A DNA stretch of 53,388 nucleotides from Candidatus Zhuqueibacterota bacterium (GTDB lineage Bacteria > Zhuqueibacterota > Zhuqueibacteria > Thermofontimicrobiales > Sulfurfontimicrobiaceae): positions 1 to 53,388 of the forward strand of contig JAFGMA010000119.1 of the NCBI GenBank assembly GCA_016927835.1, in the 5' to 3' direction. Shown here in pieces: positions 44,334 through 52,961 of this stretch. How positions within the stretch are numbered: the stretch's first letter is position 1; each line of letters begins with the position of its first letter. The translations under genes and the position numbers were made by a program. The notes under the pieces are model-generated. The model was not told the DNA's origin and ran no database searches. It saw nothing but the letters and a program-made list of their open reading frames with translations.

Positions 44334-45382
44334 AGCAGATCCTTTAAGGTTTGAGTGAAATTGGTTTCGTTTTTATCGAGCCAGCGTAAAGGCTGCTTAA
44401 TATCAATGCTAAAAAAACGCCATTGGTCTTCGGGCGGAACTTTGTGGCTGCCATCGGTGCGGCAACAAATCCAATTGATGCGCATCATAATCGGAAGCAG
44501 GTCGATTTCAAAAGGCTGAAGGTCTATATAATTCAAATAGCTGCTGACGAAAAGGCTGGAGCGATGGATATCTGGTTTGCAGGTCTGGGTGAGCGAATAA
44601 ATATCAGAACCATCGATATCATTTTCCCGCAATGCCACAAAGTACAATAAGCCGTAGCTCAGATCGTAGATACGCGGTTGGCGGCTTGCCCAGTCCAGAT
44701 CGAAGAATCCGGCAACCTGCTTTCCGTTGTACTTTACGTTTGCCGGATGATAGTCACCATGAACGATGAGCGAAGGTAACTCGAAAAAAAGCGCATCCGG
44801 GAGTTGCTGCTTCACCCTGTCAATTTGCTTCATGATGTAGTCGCCGAGTTTGCCTGCATTGGGATCATCGGAACGGGATACCAGCTCCTTGATCCGCGCT
44901 GCTGCCTTTTCCGGCGGATCGATGCGAAATTTGCTTTTTTCGACACCGGGCTGAAAATCAAAAACCGCTTGGTGAAATTGACCTAAAGCTTTGCCGGCAT
45001 TTTTCAATTGATCCGTATCGTGTTGGTGATAAACGCCTTTTGCCTCGATATAAGTGAATAATTCGTAAATCTGGTCATCCAAATCGAGCCAGCTTTCGCC
45101 GGAAGCTGTAAGAATAGGGCAGGGGGCGAGAATTCCTTTTGATCTCAGATGGCGCATCAATTCATGATCGAAGCGGATCGACTGAATATTGCAAAATGCC
45201 TGATTCCGGCAGCGGAGGAAGTATTTTTGGCTGTCGACCAGTAACATATAATTGCGGTTTCTGGTGCCGCCTGCCACAAGTTTGCATTCCGATGGCGGTG
45301 ATAAATTATAGTGTGCCAAAATGCGCGAAAATTCACTGTATTCATCCGCAGCACCGGATTTAGCTATTTTTTTTTCACTCAT
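44330..45382 (-). CDS. Aminoglycoside phosphotransferase (APH) family kinase
   Basis: A 350-residue small-molecule kinase. The catalytic loop is IVHGDYHPANVKY (H208, D210, N215) and the metal-binding motif GFFDLDWA (D228/D230). The N-terminal lobe has LVAGGTRNRNYML in place of the glycine loop and FLRCRN around the ATP-binding basic residue (usually K). The closest general type is the homoserine/choline/fructosamine kinase group, so a sugar or amino alcohol is the expected acceptor. A start at ATG 45380-45382 is preceded by AT-rich DNA and the 24-base palindrome at 45412, a possible operator. It is coupled to the downstream deacetylase. An antibiotic-resistance role is not implied. Confidence 0.85.
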   Translation of the reverse strand: MSEKKIAKSGAADEYSEFSRILAHYNLSPPSECKLVAGGTRNRNYMLLVDSQKYFLRCRNQAFCNIQSIRFDHELMRHLRSKGILAPCPILTASGESWLDLDDQIYELFTYIEAKGVYHQHDTDQLKNAGKALGQFHQAVFDFQPGVEKSKFRIDPPEKAAARIKELVSRSDDPNAGKLGDYIMKQIDRVKQQLPDALFFELPSLIVHGDYHPANVKYNGKQVAGFFDLDWASRQPRIYDLSYGLLYFVALRENDIDGSDIYSLTQTCKPDIHRSSLFVSSYLNYIDLQPFEIDLLPIMMRINWICCRTDGSHKVPPEDQWRFFSIDIKQPLRWLDKNETNFTQTLKDLL

Positions 45383-45411
45383 AAATCATTGAGCTGTTTG
45401 GAGTAGAAATA

Positions 45412-45435
45412 TTACAAGCTGTAAACAGCTTGTAA
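45412..45435. promoter_or_regulatory. Candidate operator palindrome
   Basis: TTACAAGCTGT-AA-ACAGCTTGTAA is a perfect 11-base inverted repeat with a 2-base centre, 30 bases upstream of the kinase start. It also overlaps a direct repeat TGTAAACA (45420-45427 and 45431-45438). Size and position suit a dimeric repressor (LacI/GntR type) acting on the kinase/deacetylase unit. The regulator is not in the window as far as I can tell. Confidence 0.5.
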
Positions 45436-45540
45436 ACACTTGTTGCGTAAATATAAAAAAATATAATGTAAATACAAGCTAATTTTTGATTATTTATATA
45501 TTAAGGAAACAGATTTATTGAGTTGGACAGCTATAAACAT

Positions 45541-45602
45541 CCCCCTGAATCCCCCTTCCAAGGGGGACTTGCTGGATTCCCCCTTGGAAGGGGCTAGGGG
45601 GA
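45541..45602. repeat. GC-rich palindromic interspersed element
   Basis: Two inverted arms of about 25 bases: CCCCCTGAATCCCCCTTCCA with AGGGGGA on the left, TCCCCCTTGGAAGGGGCTAG with GGGGGA on the right. Each arm also contains its own palindrome (CCCCTTCCAAGGGG-like). This type of sequence is scattered in many bacterial intergenic regions; here it lies between the isochorismatase-like gene and the kinase. Confidence 0.65.
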
Positions 45603-45718
45603 TGTAAAACTGCGAAAGAAATATTTCTATAAAATTGCACTTGTTTAACTTATTTAATTGTAATTCCTAAAATATTCATAATTCATCCGATTCCGGCTTA
45701 TCGAAGCGATGATTATTT

Positions 45719-46558
45719 TCAAAGCAACGGGAAGCGTATATTATTTGCCTCAGCGATTGTTTTGCACGCCTGAACATACTGCTCGAAGCCAACGGTATCA
45801 CCGATTCCTTGTTGAAAATATTTAAGCGCGCAACGGGTCATCAGGCGTTCGGGAAATGTATCGGGATATTCCACGCCCAAAGTAGCTTCTCGAATCAAAA
45901 AGATTTTATATCCGTAATGCAGCATTTCTCTGGTTGCAGCCGCGGCATCGAGGATACACATATTGGTTGCGAATCCCGTATAGATTAAATTTTTAAGGTC
46001 TTTGCTGCGGCAGATGCGGTCGAATTGCGCCCCGGTTAAAATTACCTGATCGCCGGATTCGGCTTCACAAGTCGATAGAATACGCATTTTTTGCCAGCCA
46101 TCCCATTGATGGTATCCTTTGCCATGTGTGCGTTCGGCTCGGGCTAAATTCCATCCCGGATTCACTTCCGGAGGTCTGGGCTTTGAAGAAACGGGGGGCG
46201 GATTGATATCTTCTTCCTCGAGCATATTGTGTACGGAGTCATATTTCATTGCGATGTTTTTCGGTTCGACGTGGAAAATGGGCAAGCCGATAGCCCGGGC
46301 GGCTGCAATCGCCGGTTTAATATAATTCTCGGCAACTCGCAGGGATTCAAGCTGGCATTCTTCAGTGCCCATATCCACAAAGAAATTTTCCGGTACGTCA
46401 GGACCGTTGATATCGCCCATATTCCACAGATGAAGCGCCACGAAACCGGTTTCCGCGGGATCAAGATTGAATTCTTCGGTTACCCACCCGGCTTTTTTCA
46501 ATGTTGGGCATTCCCAATGCGTGCCAAATAGTTTCAAAGAGATTTTTGAGGCTTTCAT
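45719..46558 (-). CDS. Isochorismatase-fold cysteine hydrolase family protein, atypical
   Basis: A 279-residue protein of the cysteine hydrolase/isochorismatase fold. The nucleophile region is GFATNMCILDAAAATREM (C201) followed by YGYKIFLIREAT, typical. However the usual catalytic Asp of the first strand (IDMQ) is His43 (VALHLWNMGD) and the usual Lys near residue 175 (VIxK) is Thr (VILTGAQFDR). Only Cys of the Asp-Lys-Cys triad is kept, so a standard hydrolase mechanism is doubtful. There is a long insertion (about 95-160, PPPVSSKPRPPEVNP). ATG 46556-46558. Possibly a binding protein or an enzyme of altered chemistry. A 215-base gap separates it from the FG-GAP gene at its left. Confidence 0.75.
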   Translation of the reverse strand: MKASKISLKLFGTHWECPTLKKAGWVTEEFNLDPAETGFVALHLWNMGDINGPDVPENFFVDMGTEECQLESLRVAENYIKPAIAAARAIGLPIFHVEPKNIAMKYDSVHNMLEEEDINPPPVSSKPRPPEVNPGWNLARAERTHGKGYHQWDGWQKMRILSTCEAESGDQVILTGAQFDRICRSKDLKNLIYTGFATNMCILDAAAATREMLHYGYKIFLIREATLGVEYPDTFPERLMTRCALKYFQQGIGDTVGFEQYVQACKTIAEANNIRFPLL

Positions 46559-46773
46559 ATTCTATTGTTCCTTCTTATAAAAACTTGCTAAAGCGATACC
46601 TGATAACTTGATTTTAAACCAATAACTTACATTTCAAATCGCTATAAACTCCGCAGTTCCCAAAATTTGACCGCAATTTGTCTCGCGTTCTTCGCTTTTG
46701 GGATGGCTATCGCGCAACAACAGCAGCCTTTTGGGGGAGCGTCTCTAATTTACGCGAATGGCTGTTTTTTTCG

Positions 46774-49700
46774 CTATTGAATAAATAGCAATTTTTTCTC
46801 CGCACAGTGTTTACCCGCGTGCAGTGAGTAGATATAGATGCTTGACGCAACAGTGGTGTTCTGTTGATCCTTTCCGTCCCAATTCACCTGGTGATAGCCC
46901 GGCGCATACTCACGATTCACCAGGCGTCGAACCAATTGCCCATTAAGATTGAAAATTTTCAAGCTCACAAATTCTTTCTCCGGCAGACAAAACCGGATTT
47001 GCGTTTGAGAGTTAAATGGATTGGGATAATTTTGAGCAAGTCTGAACGCGAATGGCATGCACGAATCCGCTTGAGATACAAGAGTCGCTGTGCTGCTAAA
47101 ACAATGCAAAATGCCGTCGTATGTCGTGACCAGTATTTCGGCAATACCATCCGCGTTCAAATCTGCGACAATCGGGCTGCCCACCGGCGCCTCCAGCTTG
47201 AATTGTGCTTCGATGCGATTGGTTGCATCCGCTTCGCCATTCAAAATGTAGAGATAGCCGTTCATCCCGCCAAAAATGAATTCCAGTCGATCATCGTTAT
47301 CCGCGTCCATGCAAATAATATCCGACGCTGTAGTTCCCAGGTTGTATGTCCATTCGGTATTACCATTGGCAGCATCGTAGCAGGTGAAAATGCCATTGGT
47401 ACTGCTGACGCCAATTTCAACGTGCTGATCATTGTCAACATCCGCAGTACCAGGCATGCGCGCGTAGCAATCCAGGTAGCCGGTTGCTTGTTCCCAAATT
47501 TGGGTTATACTCCGACCATTGTTGTGCATTTTATTTGCTGAGACTTCAAGATAGCCGCCGCTATTAATGACTTCATAGCTATCGTTGAAATCGACATCCA
47601 TCAAAACAGGCGTATGATAATAGACACCAGGGCAAAATCCCCATCTTCTTCCGTTTTTACCATCCAGCGTGATCAGGTCGCCATGTTCGCATAGAATAAT
47701 ATCATCAATTCCGTCTTCGGTGAAATCGTATACGGCAACATATCCGCTGTAGGGACCATAATCTTTCGTCCACAGCGGAGTTTTGCCGCCAGTACCATCA
47801 TAAACGTGAATATTGTTGGTGTGCATGCTGCCGGTATTAAAAGCAACTAAAATATCCTTGACACTGTCTTCGTTAAAATAACCGGTTACCCATTCATAGG
47901 GATAGCTGTTGAAGTTATATTCTTGTGTTATGTGACCTTCATCGTCAATTATAAGCAGATTATTGCCAAAAGCGATTACAACTTCCTTTTTCCCATCGCT
48001 ATTGAAATCATCAACATAAGCCGTGCTATTCCGCCCATATTTTGCCGACTTGCCATTTCCCGCCTGTTGCCATTTGATTTTTGGCGCGCTTCGAAGTGTT
48101 GCATGTTGTACATCCAAGACATTCATAAAACCCAGCGCGCTCTGCACCAGGACTTCAATCGAACCATCCGAATCCAAATCAGCAGCGACAGGCATGGCAT
48201 AATAACTTCCGATTGGTATATCGGCAACAACATTGCCAATCGCATCAATCAAGAACGAATGACCATCGATTGAACTGATGAAAGATGTAAGGAAAGAATC
48301 AGCGCTTGTTCTGCCCACATCCAATAGAACGGATGCGTAATCCGTGGGATATGAATACCAAATTCTTACCAGATTGTTGCTTTCGAAGGCATACGCATAA
48401 AATCTCTTGCTATCTGTTGTAAAGATATTCGGAATTCCGTCAAATTCCAAATCTCGCACGAATAACACATCATTGCCGGCGTTGCTGTTGACATCACCAG
48501 GGAGTATTGGTTCCAATTCTATAACGACTCGCGCTGACGCCTTCGTATATTCGATTGAATACGAGTTATTATTCCCTTTCAAAAAGCTTAAATTATTCCT
48601 CAGCGGCACCCTGCTTGGCTCGCGGCTGATACAGATTTCCGGAGAATTGTCATTATCTAAATCTCTGACATCATAGAGGTAATAGCCCACAAGGTCATAT
48701 TCTGTTGCGCCGGATTGCGCATCGTAGATCATCAGATGCCACTGATTGTCGCCGGTGTTGTTGAAGAGCGCACAGACCAATTCGACTTCTCCATCATTAT
48801 CCAAATCGCCTACTGAATTGGGCGATACCCTTACGTCTTTATTATCTTCAGGATAACTGTATTCGAACCATTTGTCCCATAGAAGTGCAAGTGGGATATT
48901 ATCGCCGTTTGGTCCAAGATTGTCAATCATGGTCAGATGCTCGTTCAGGCTATGCGCCATTATCGCTATTTCAGGATATGGGTCATCATCAATATTCGTC
49001 AATTTGATGATACCGTAATTTCGACCTTTGCCATTGCCGGTCGTAAAGCCAAAATCGATTAGCGGCTTGCCATTGTCGCCCTGCCAGCCATAGATATGTC
49101 CATACGTACCAATAACTACCTCTGGTATCGAATCATTATTCATGTCTGCAACCATAACCTGAGGTGGAAATGGCCAGGTTATTTCATCGCTGACTTGCCA
49201 GAGCAGGCTTCCATTGGCAACGCCATTTTTAAATGAAAATGCATAGCCATATTTATCGCCTGACCATGGCCAACAAAAAAGCTCCAGTTTACCGTCTCCG
49301 GAATTATTCAAATCAGCGATTTTGACCCCGCCGCTATAAATTGTACCAGCAGGAGGTGGAAAAAAATGTTGCCATTGGACTTCGCCCGTTTCACCGTCCA
49401 TGATAAATACGGTCGGCGGCTCTGTACGAGCACAAATAATATCCACTTGATCGTCATTATCAATGTCCACAATGCCAAAAATAGTATTCACGCCGATTAC
49501 ATCGCTGGTCCACATAAGCGTCCCGTCCTGCTGGAACGCAACTATTTTGCCGGCATTGATCGCTACAATTTCATCAAATCCATCGCTATCAATATCAGCC
49601 ATGCGTGTCAATCCCGGCGTACCACCCAACGAAAAACGCCATCGTTCTTCAAGCGTCGTGACCGGACCTTTCAGATTTGAAATTCCGGTATTGAATAAAT

Positions 49701-49815
49701 CACGCCTGAAGCAGGGCCATTCAGCATCGGATGAAGCCGTTTGGCTCAACAAACAAGCCGCGCACGCGATGCAGATTAGGACAATTAACTGGAATCGAAA
49801 TATTCGTTTATACAA
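46774..49815 (-). CDS. Giant FG-GAP/beta-propeller protein, class B with T9SS sorting domain (first paralogue)
   Basis: A 1013-residue exported protein: signal peptide (LIVLICIACAACLL), no sandwich domain, then at once EWPCFRRDLFNTGIS and a propeller of FG-GAP repeats with at least ten loops (DIDSDGFDE, DIDNDDQVD, DLDNDGEVE, DLDNDNSPE, DLDSDGSIE, DFNSDGKKE, DVDNDQHVE, DADNDDRLE, DLNADGIAE). Last 95 residues: AQNYPNPFNSQTQIRF, IFNLNGQLVRRL, YHQVNWDG, SSIYIYSL, the T9SS/Por C-terminal domain. The start is TTG 49813-49815 with GAGG at 49821-49824; no ATG is available upstream in frame. It starts 19 bases after paralogue 49835 ends. Expected role: secreted or cell-surface adhesion/ligand-binding protein. 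Confidence 0.87.
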   Translation of the reverse strand: MYKRIFRFQLIVLICIACAACLLSQTASSDAEWPCFRRDLFNTGISNLKGPVTTLEERWRFSLGGTPGLTRMADIDSDGFDEIVAINAGKIVAFQQDGTLMWTSDVIGVNTIFGIVDIDNDDQVDIICARTEPPTVFIMDGETGEVQWQHFFPPPAGTIYSGGVKIADLNNSGDGKLELFCWPWSGDKYGYAFSFKNGVANGSLLWQVSDEITWPFPPQVMVADMNNDSIPEVVIGTYGHIYGWQGDNGKPLIDFGFTTGNGKGRNYGIIKLTNIDDDPYPEIAIMAHSLNEHLTMIDNLGPNGDNIPLALLWDKWFEYSYPEDNKDVRVSPNSVGDLDNDGEVELVCALFNNTGDNQWHLMIYDAQSGATEYDLVGYYLYDVRDLDNDNSPEICISREPSRVPLRNNLSFLKGNNNSYSIEYTKASARVVIELEPILPGDVNSNAGNDVLFVRDLEFDGIPNIFTTDSKRFYAYAFESNNLVRIWYSYPTDYASVLLDVGRTSADSFLTSFISSIDGHSFLIDAIGNVVADIPIGSYYAMPVAADLDSDGSIEVLVQSALGFMNVLDVQHATLRSAPKIKWQQAGNGKSAKYGRNSTAYVDDFNSDGKKEVVIAFGNNLLIIDDEGHITQEYNFNSYPYEWVTGYFNEDSVKDILVAFNTGSMHTNNIHVYDGTGGKTPLWTKDYGPYSGYVAVYDFTEDGIDDIILCEHGDLITLDGKNGRRWGFCPGVYYHTPVLMDVDFNDSYEVINSGGYLEVSANKMHNNGRSITQIWEQATGYLDCYARMPGTADVDNDQHVEIGVSSTNGIFTCYDAANGNTEWTYNLGTTASDIICMDADNDDRLEFIFGGMNGYLYILNGEADATNRIEAQFKLEAPVGSPIVADLNADGIAEILVTTYDGILHCFSSTATLVSQADSCMPFAFRLAQNYPNPFNSQTQIRFCLPEKEFVSLKIFNLNGQLVRRLVNREYAPGYHQVNWDGKDQQNTTVASSIYIYSLHAGKHCAEKKLLFIQ

Positions 49816-49834
49816 AGATGCCTCGCAACAATAC

Positions 49835-52800
49835 TTATTGAATGAAGATCATTTTTTTACTCGCGCGATACTCGCCTGCTGTCAATAGATAGACATAAAT
49901 ACCCGATGATGCAGTTTGCTTGCTATCCTCCATGCCATCCCATAAAATTTGGTGATAACCCGGCGCATACTCCCGATTCACCAGGCGCCGAACCAATTGC
50001 CCGTTAAGGTTAAAAATTTTCAAGCTCACAAATTCTTTCTTCTGCAGCCAAAACTGAATTTGCGTTTGAGAATTGAATGGATTGGGATAATTTTGGGCAA
50101 GTCTGAACGCGAATGGCACGCACGAGTCCGATTGAGATGCAAGAGTCGCTGTGCTGCTAAAACAATGCAAAATGCCGTCGTAGGTCGTGACCAGTATTTC
50201 GGCAATGCCATCCGCGTTCAAATCTGCGGCGATTGGGCTGCCCACCGGTGCCTCAAGCTTGAATTGCGCTTCGATGCGATTAGTTGCATCGGCTTCGCCA
50301 TTCAAAATGTAGAGATAGCCATCCATCCCGCCAAAAATGAATTCCAGTCGATCATCGTTATCCGCGTCCATGCATATCATATCCGAGGCAGTGGTTCCCA
50401 GGTTGTATGTCCATTCGATATTACCATTGGCGGCATCGTAGCAGGTGAAAATGCCATTGGTGCTGCTGACGCCAATTTCCACGTGGCGGTCATTATCCAC
50501 ATCCCCGGTGCCATGCAAGCGCGCATAGCAGTCGAGGTAGCCGGTTGGCTGTTCCCAGATTTGTGTGATATTTTGACCTGAGGCATACATTTTATTCACC
50601 GAAACTTCCATGTAGCCGCCGCTATTGATGACTTCGTAACAGCCGCTGAAATCGACATCCATCAGAATCGGTGTGTGATAAAACGCCCCGGGATAAAATC
50701 CCCATTGCTTGCCATTTCTGCCGTCCAGGGTAATGAGATCATAATGTTCACGCAGAATGATATCGTCGATGCCGTCCCGGGTGAAGTCATAAACCACAAC
50801 GTACCCGCTGTAGGGACCGAAATCTTTAGTCCAGACAGGTGTTTTGCTGCCGTTTCCGTCGTAGACGCATGCGATATTGGTATGGATGCCAGCGGAAGCA
50901 TTGATTCCCACGAATAAATCTTTTGTATCGTCATGATTGAAGTTGCCGGTTGCCCATTCATACGGGAAACTATTGAATTGATATTCCTGAAGTTGCACGC
51001 CATTGTGATCATACACGAGCAGCGAATTATCGCTTGCCAGAAAAACCTCTTTATCACCATCACCGTCGATATCATCCGCGTACGCGCTGCTGTTTTGCCC
51101 ATATTTAGCGGATTTTCCGCGAGCCAATCGCTGCCATTTCACTTCGGGCGGGCTCTTTAATGTCGCATGTTGAACATCGAGTACATTCATCATTCCGAAC
51201 GCGTCCTGGATTAATATTTCAATCGAACCATCACCATCCAAATCCGCCGCGACGGGCATTGCATAATGATTCCCCAGCGAAAATTCAGACGTCGCCTGTC
51301 CCGCTGCATCGAGCAAATACGAACGCCCGCCCTTCGAACTAATGAGCGGTGATTTGAAATCGGCGAGAGTCGTTCTTCCCGCTTCCAGCAGAACTGATGC
51401 AGATTCAAACACAGGCGACTGCCAGATTTCGTTCAATTGATTGGCTTCGAAGCTGAAGCAATGAAAGTGTGCGCCGTCGTAGCTGTAAATGTTCGGTTTA
51501 CCATCGCCATTCACATCGCGCGCAAACAGAACATCGTTGCCGGAAGTACCATTGACGTCGGGCAGCAAGCGGGGCTGCATTTCGATAACCGGTTGAATAT
51601 CATCATTTTGATGAATGATAGAATAAGAATTCTCGTTTCTGCCGCGCAAAATCAGGAGGTTATCTTTTTGGAGAAATATTGACTTTTCGCGACTGAGCAC
51701 AATTTCCAGCCGATTGTCATTATCCAAATCCAGCACATCGTAAAGATAATAATCAAGCAGGTTTGATTCAACACGACCGGACATGGCATCAAAAATCATT
51801 AGATGCCAGCGCTCATCACCGGTATCATTGAAAATCGAAGCCACCACCTCCACAGCACCGTCGTTATCAACGTCAGCCACGGAGTTGGGAGAAATACGCA
51901 GCACCTTATGATCTTCGGGATAGCTGTACTCCAGCCATTTGTCCCAGAGCACCGCCAGTTCGACGTGTTCTCCGGTAGGTCCCTTGTTATCGAGCATGGT
52001 TAAATGCTCATTCAGATTATGGGCGAGGACCGCCACCTCCGGGTACGGATCATCATCACAATTTGTCACTTTGATGGTCCCATAGTTGCGACCATACGTA
52101 CCGCCGGTGCTGAATTCAAAATCAACAATCGGCTTGCCATTGTCGCCCTGCCACGCGTAAATATGCTTATACGTACCGATGACAATTTCGGGGATCGAAT
52201 CACAATTCATATCGGCGACCATCACTTGCGGGCGATAGCCCCAGGTTACCGACGCATAGGCGCTCCAGATGATTCGTCCGCTGCCAATGCCATTTTCAAA
52301 TGCGAAGGCATACCCGGTGGCGCCACCGCAATGGGGCCAACAAAAAAGCTCGAGTTTACCATCATTGGAGTTATCCAAATCCGCCAGTTTGATGCAATCG
52401 GATGATGCTGTTCCCGAGGGAGGGGGGAAGTAATGCTGCCATTCAATCTCGCCTGTCATCGCCGAAAGGATAAAAATTTTCGGCGGTTCATAGCTTGAGC
52501 ATACAATATCGATGATGCGGTCATTATCGATATCGACGATATCAATGATTTGCGAAATGCCCAGAATTGCACTGGTCCACATCGGTGCGCCGGTTTCCTG
52601 ATATGCATGAATCTTTCCGGCACAGAGCATGAAAATTTCATCCAGGCTATCCGCATCAACGTCTTTCATCAATGCGAATTCCACATTCCCACCCAGCGGG
52701 AATCGCCAGTTTTCCGAAAGTGTTTCGGCAGTGCACTTGAGCGGCGAAATGCCCGTATTGAATAAGTCACGCCTGAAGCAGCTCCATTCCGCATCATTTG

Positions 52801-52888
52801 AAACAGGTTGGCTTATCGAAGGCGCACAGAATTGAATGCTGACCAGTATCATGGCGCCGAAAAATATTTTCAGTCGAAATGATTTCAA
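49835..52888 (-). CDS. Giant FG-GAP/beta-propeller protein, class B with T9SS sorting domain (second paralogue)
   Basis: A 1017-residue protein with the same architecture: signal peptide (FFGAMILVSIQFCAPSIS), EWSCFRRDLFNTGIS, propeller with DVDADSLDE, DIDNDRIID, DMNCDSIPE, DVDNDGAVE, DLDNDNRLE, DVNGDGKPN, DLDGDGSIE, DIDGDGDKE, DVDNDRHVE, DADNDDRLE and DLNADGIAE, and a T9SS tail (NYPNPFNSQTQIQF, IFNLNGQLVRRL, SSGIYVYLL). Its residues from about 800 to 980 are nearly identical to paralogue 46774, whereas the N-terminal half is far more diverged and the last 37 residues differ again. The start is TTG 52886-52888 with a weak GGGA site 6 bases upstream; no upstream ATG exists. Confidence 0.87.
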   Translation of the reverse strand: MKSFRLKIFFGAMILVSIQFCAPSISQPVSNDAEWSCFRRDLFNTGISPLKCTAETLSENWRFPLGGNVEFALMKDVDADSLDEIFMLCAGKIHAYQETGAPMWTSAILGISQIIDIVDIDNDRIIDIVCSSYEPPKIFILSAMTGEIEWQHYFPPPSGTASSDCIKLADLDNSNDGKLELFCWPHCGGATGYAFAFENGIGSGRIIWSAYASVTWGYRPQVMVADMNCDSIPEIVIGTYKHIYAWQGDNGKPIVDFEFSTGGTYGRNYGTIKVTNCDDDPYPEVAVLAHNLNEHLTMLDNKGPTGEHVELAVLWDKWLEYSYPEDHKVLRISPNSVADVDNDGAVEVVASIFNDTGDERWHLMIFDAMSGRVESNLLDYYLYDVLDLDNDNRLEIVLSREKSIFLQKDNLLILRGRNENSYSIIHQNDDIQPVIEMQPRLLPDVNGTSGNDVLFARDVNGDGKPNIYSYDGAHFHCFSFEANQLNEIWQSPVFESASVLLEAGRTTLADFKSPLISSKGGRSYLLDAAGQATSEFSLGNHYAMPVAADLDGDGSIEILIQDAFGMMNVLDVQHATLKSPPEVKWQRLARGKSAKYGQNSSAYADDIDGDGDKEVFLASDNSLLVYDHNGVQLQEYQFNSFPYEWATGNFNHDDTKDLFVGINASAGIHTNIACVYDGNGSKTPVWTKDFGPYSGYVVVYDFTRDGIDDIILREHYDLITLDGRNGKQWGFYPGAFYHTPILMDVDFSGCYEVINSGGYMEVSVNKMYASGQNITQIWEQPTGYLDCYARLHGTGDVDNDRHVEIGVSSTNGIFTCYDAANGNIEWTYNLGTTASDMICMDADNDDRLEFIFGGMDGYLYILNGEADATNRIEAQFKLEAPVGSPIAADLNADGIAEILVTTYDGILHCFSSTATLASQSDSCVPFAFRLAQNYPNPFNSQTQIQFWLQKKEFVSLKIFNLNGQLVRRLVNREYAPGYHQILWDGMEDSKQTASSGIYVYLLTAGEYRASKKMIFIQ

Positions 52889-52908
52889 TAATTTTCCCGA
52901 TTTCTCTT

Positions 52909-52957
52909 GGAGTGCGTCGACTGCGTCGATGCATGAATTGACGCAGTCGATTACTCC
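52909..52957. repeat. Hairpin between the last two FG-GAP genes
   Basis: GGAGTGCGTCGACTGCGTC (52909-52927) pairs with GACGCAGTCGATTACTCC (52940-52957) over about 18 bases around a 12-base loop. It lies between the stop of the partial paralogue (52962) and the TTG start at 52888, so it could terminate or attenuate transcription or separate the mRNAs; no U-run follows. Confidence 0.6.
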
Positions 52958-52961
52958 ATAC

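Larger units (their letters stand above)
45383..45718. other. Intergenic region, 336 bases, operator-like palindrome and repeat
   Basis: Upstream of the kinase/deacetylase pair. It holds the palindrome at 45412-45435, a further ACAAGCT at 45474-45480, an AT-rich tract and the GC-rich palindromic element 45541-45602. No gene is seen; the kinase promoter must lie here. Confidence 0.55.

Noticed and set aside
44330..45382. Aminoglycoside resistance gene
   Set aside because: The APH fold is shared by many metabolic kinases; the coupling with a deacetylase and sugar context argues for metabolism, and no resistance-specific feature is visible.
46864..47541. 225-codon plus-strand open frame
   Set aside because: Antisense shadow of a class B FG-GAP gene; the same shadow occurs at 49949-50581 in its paralogue.
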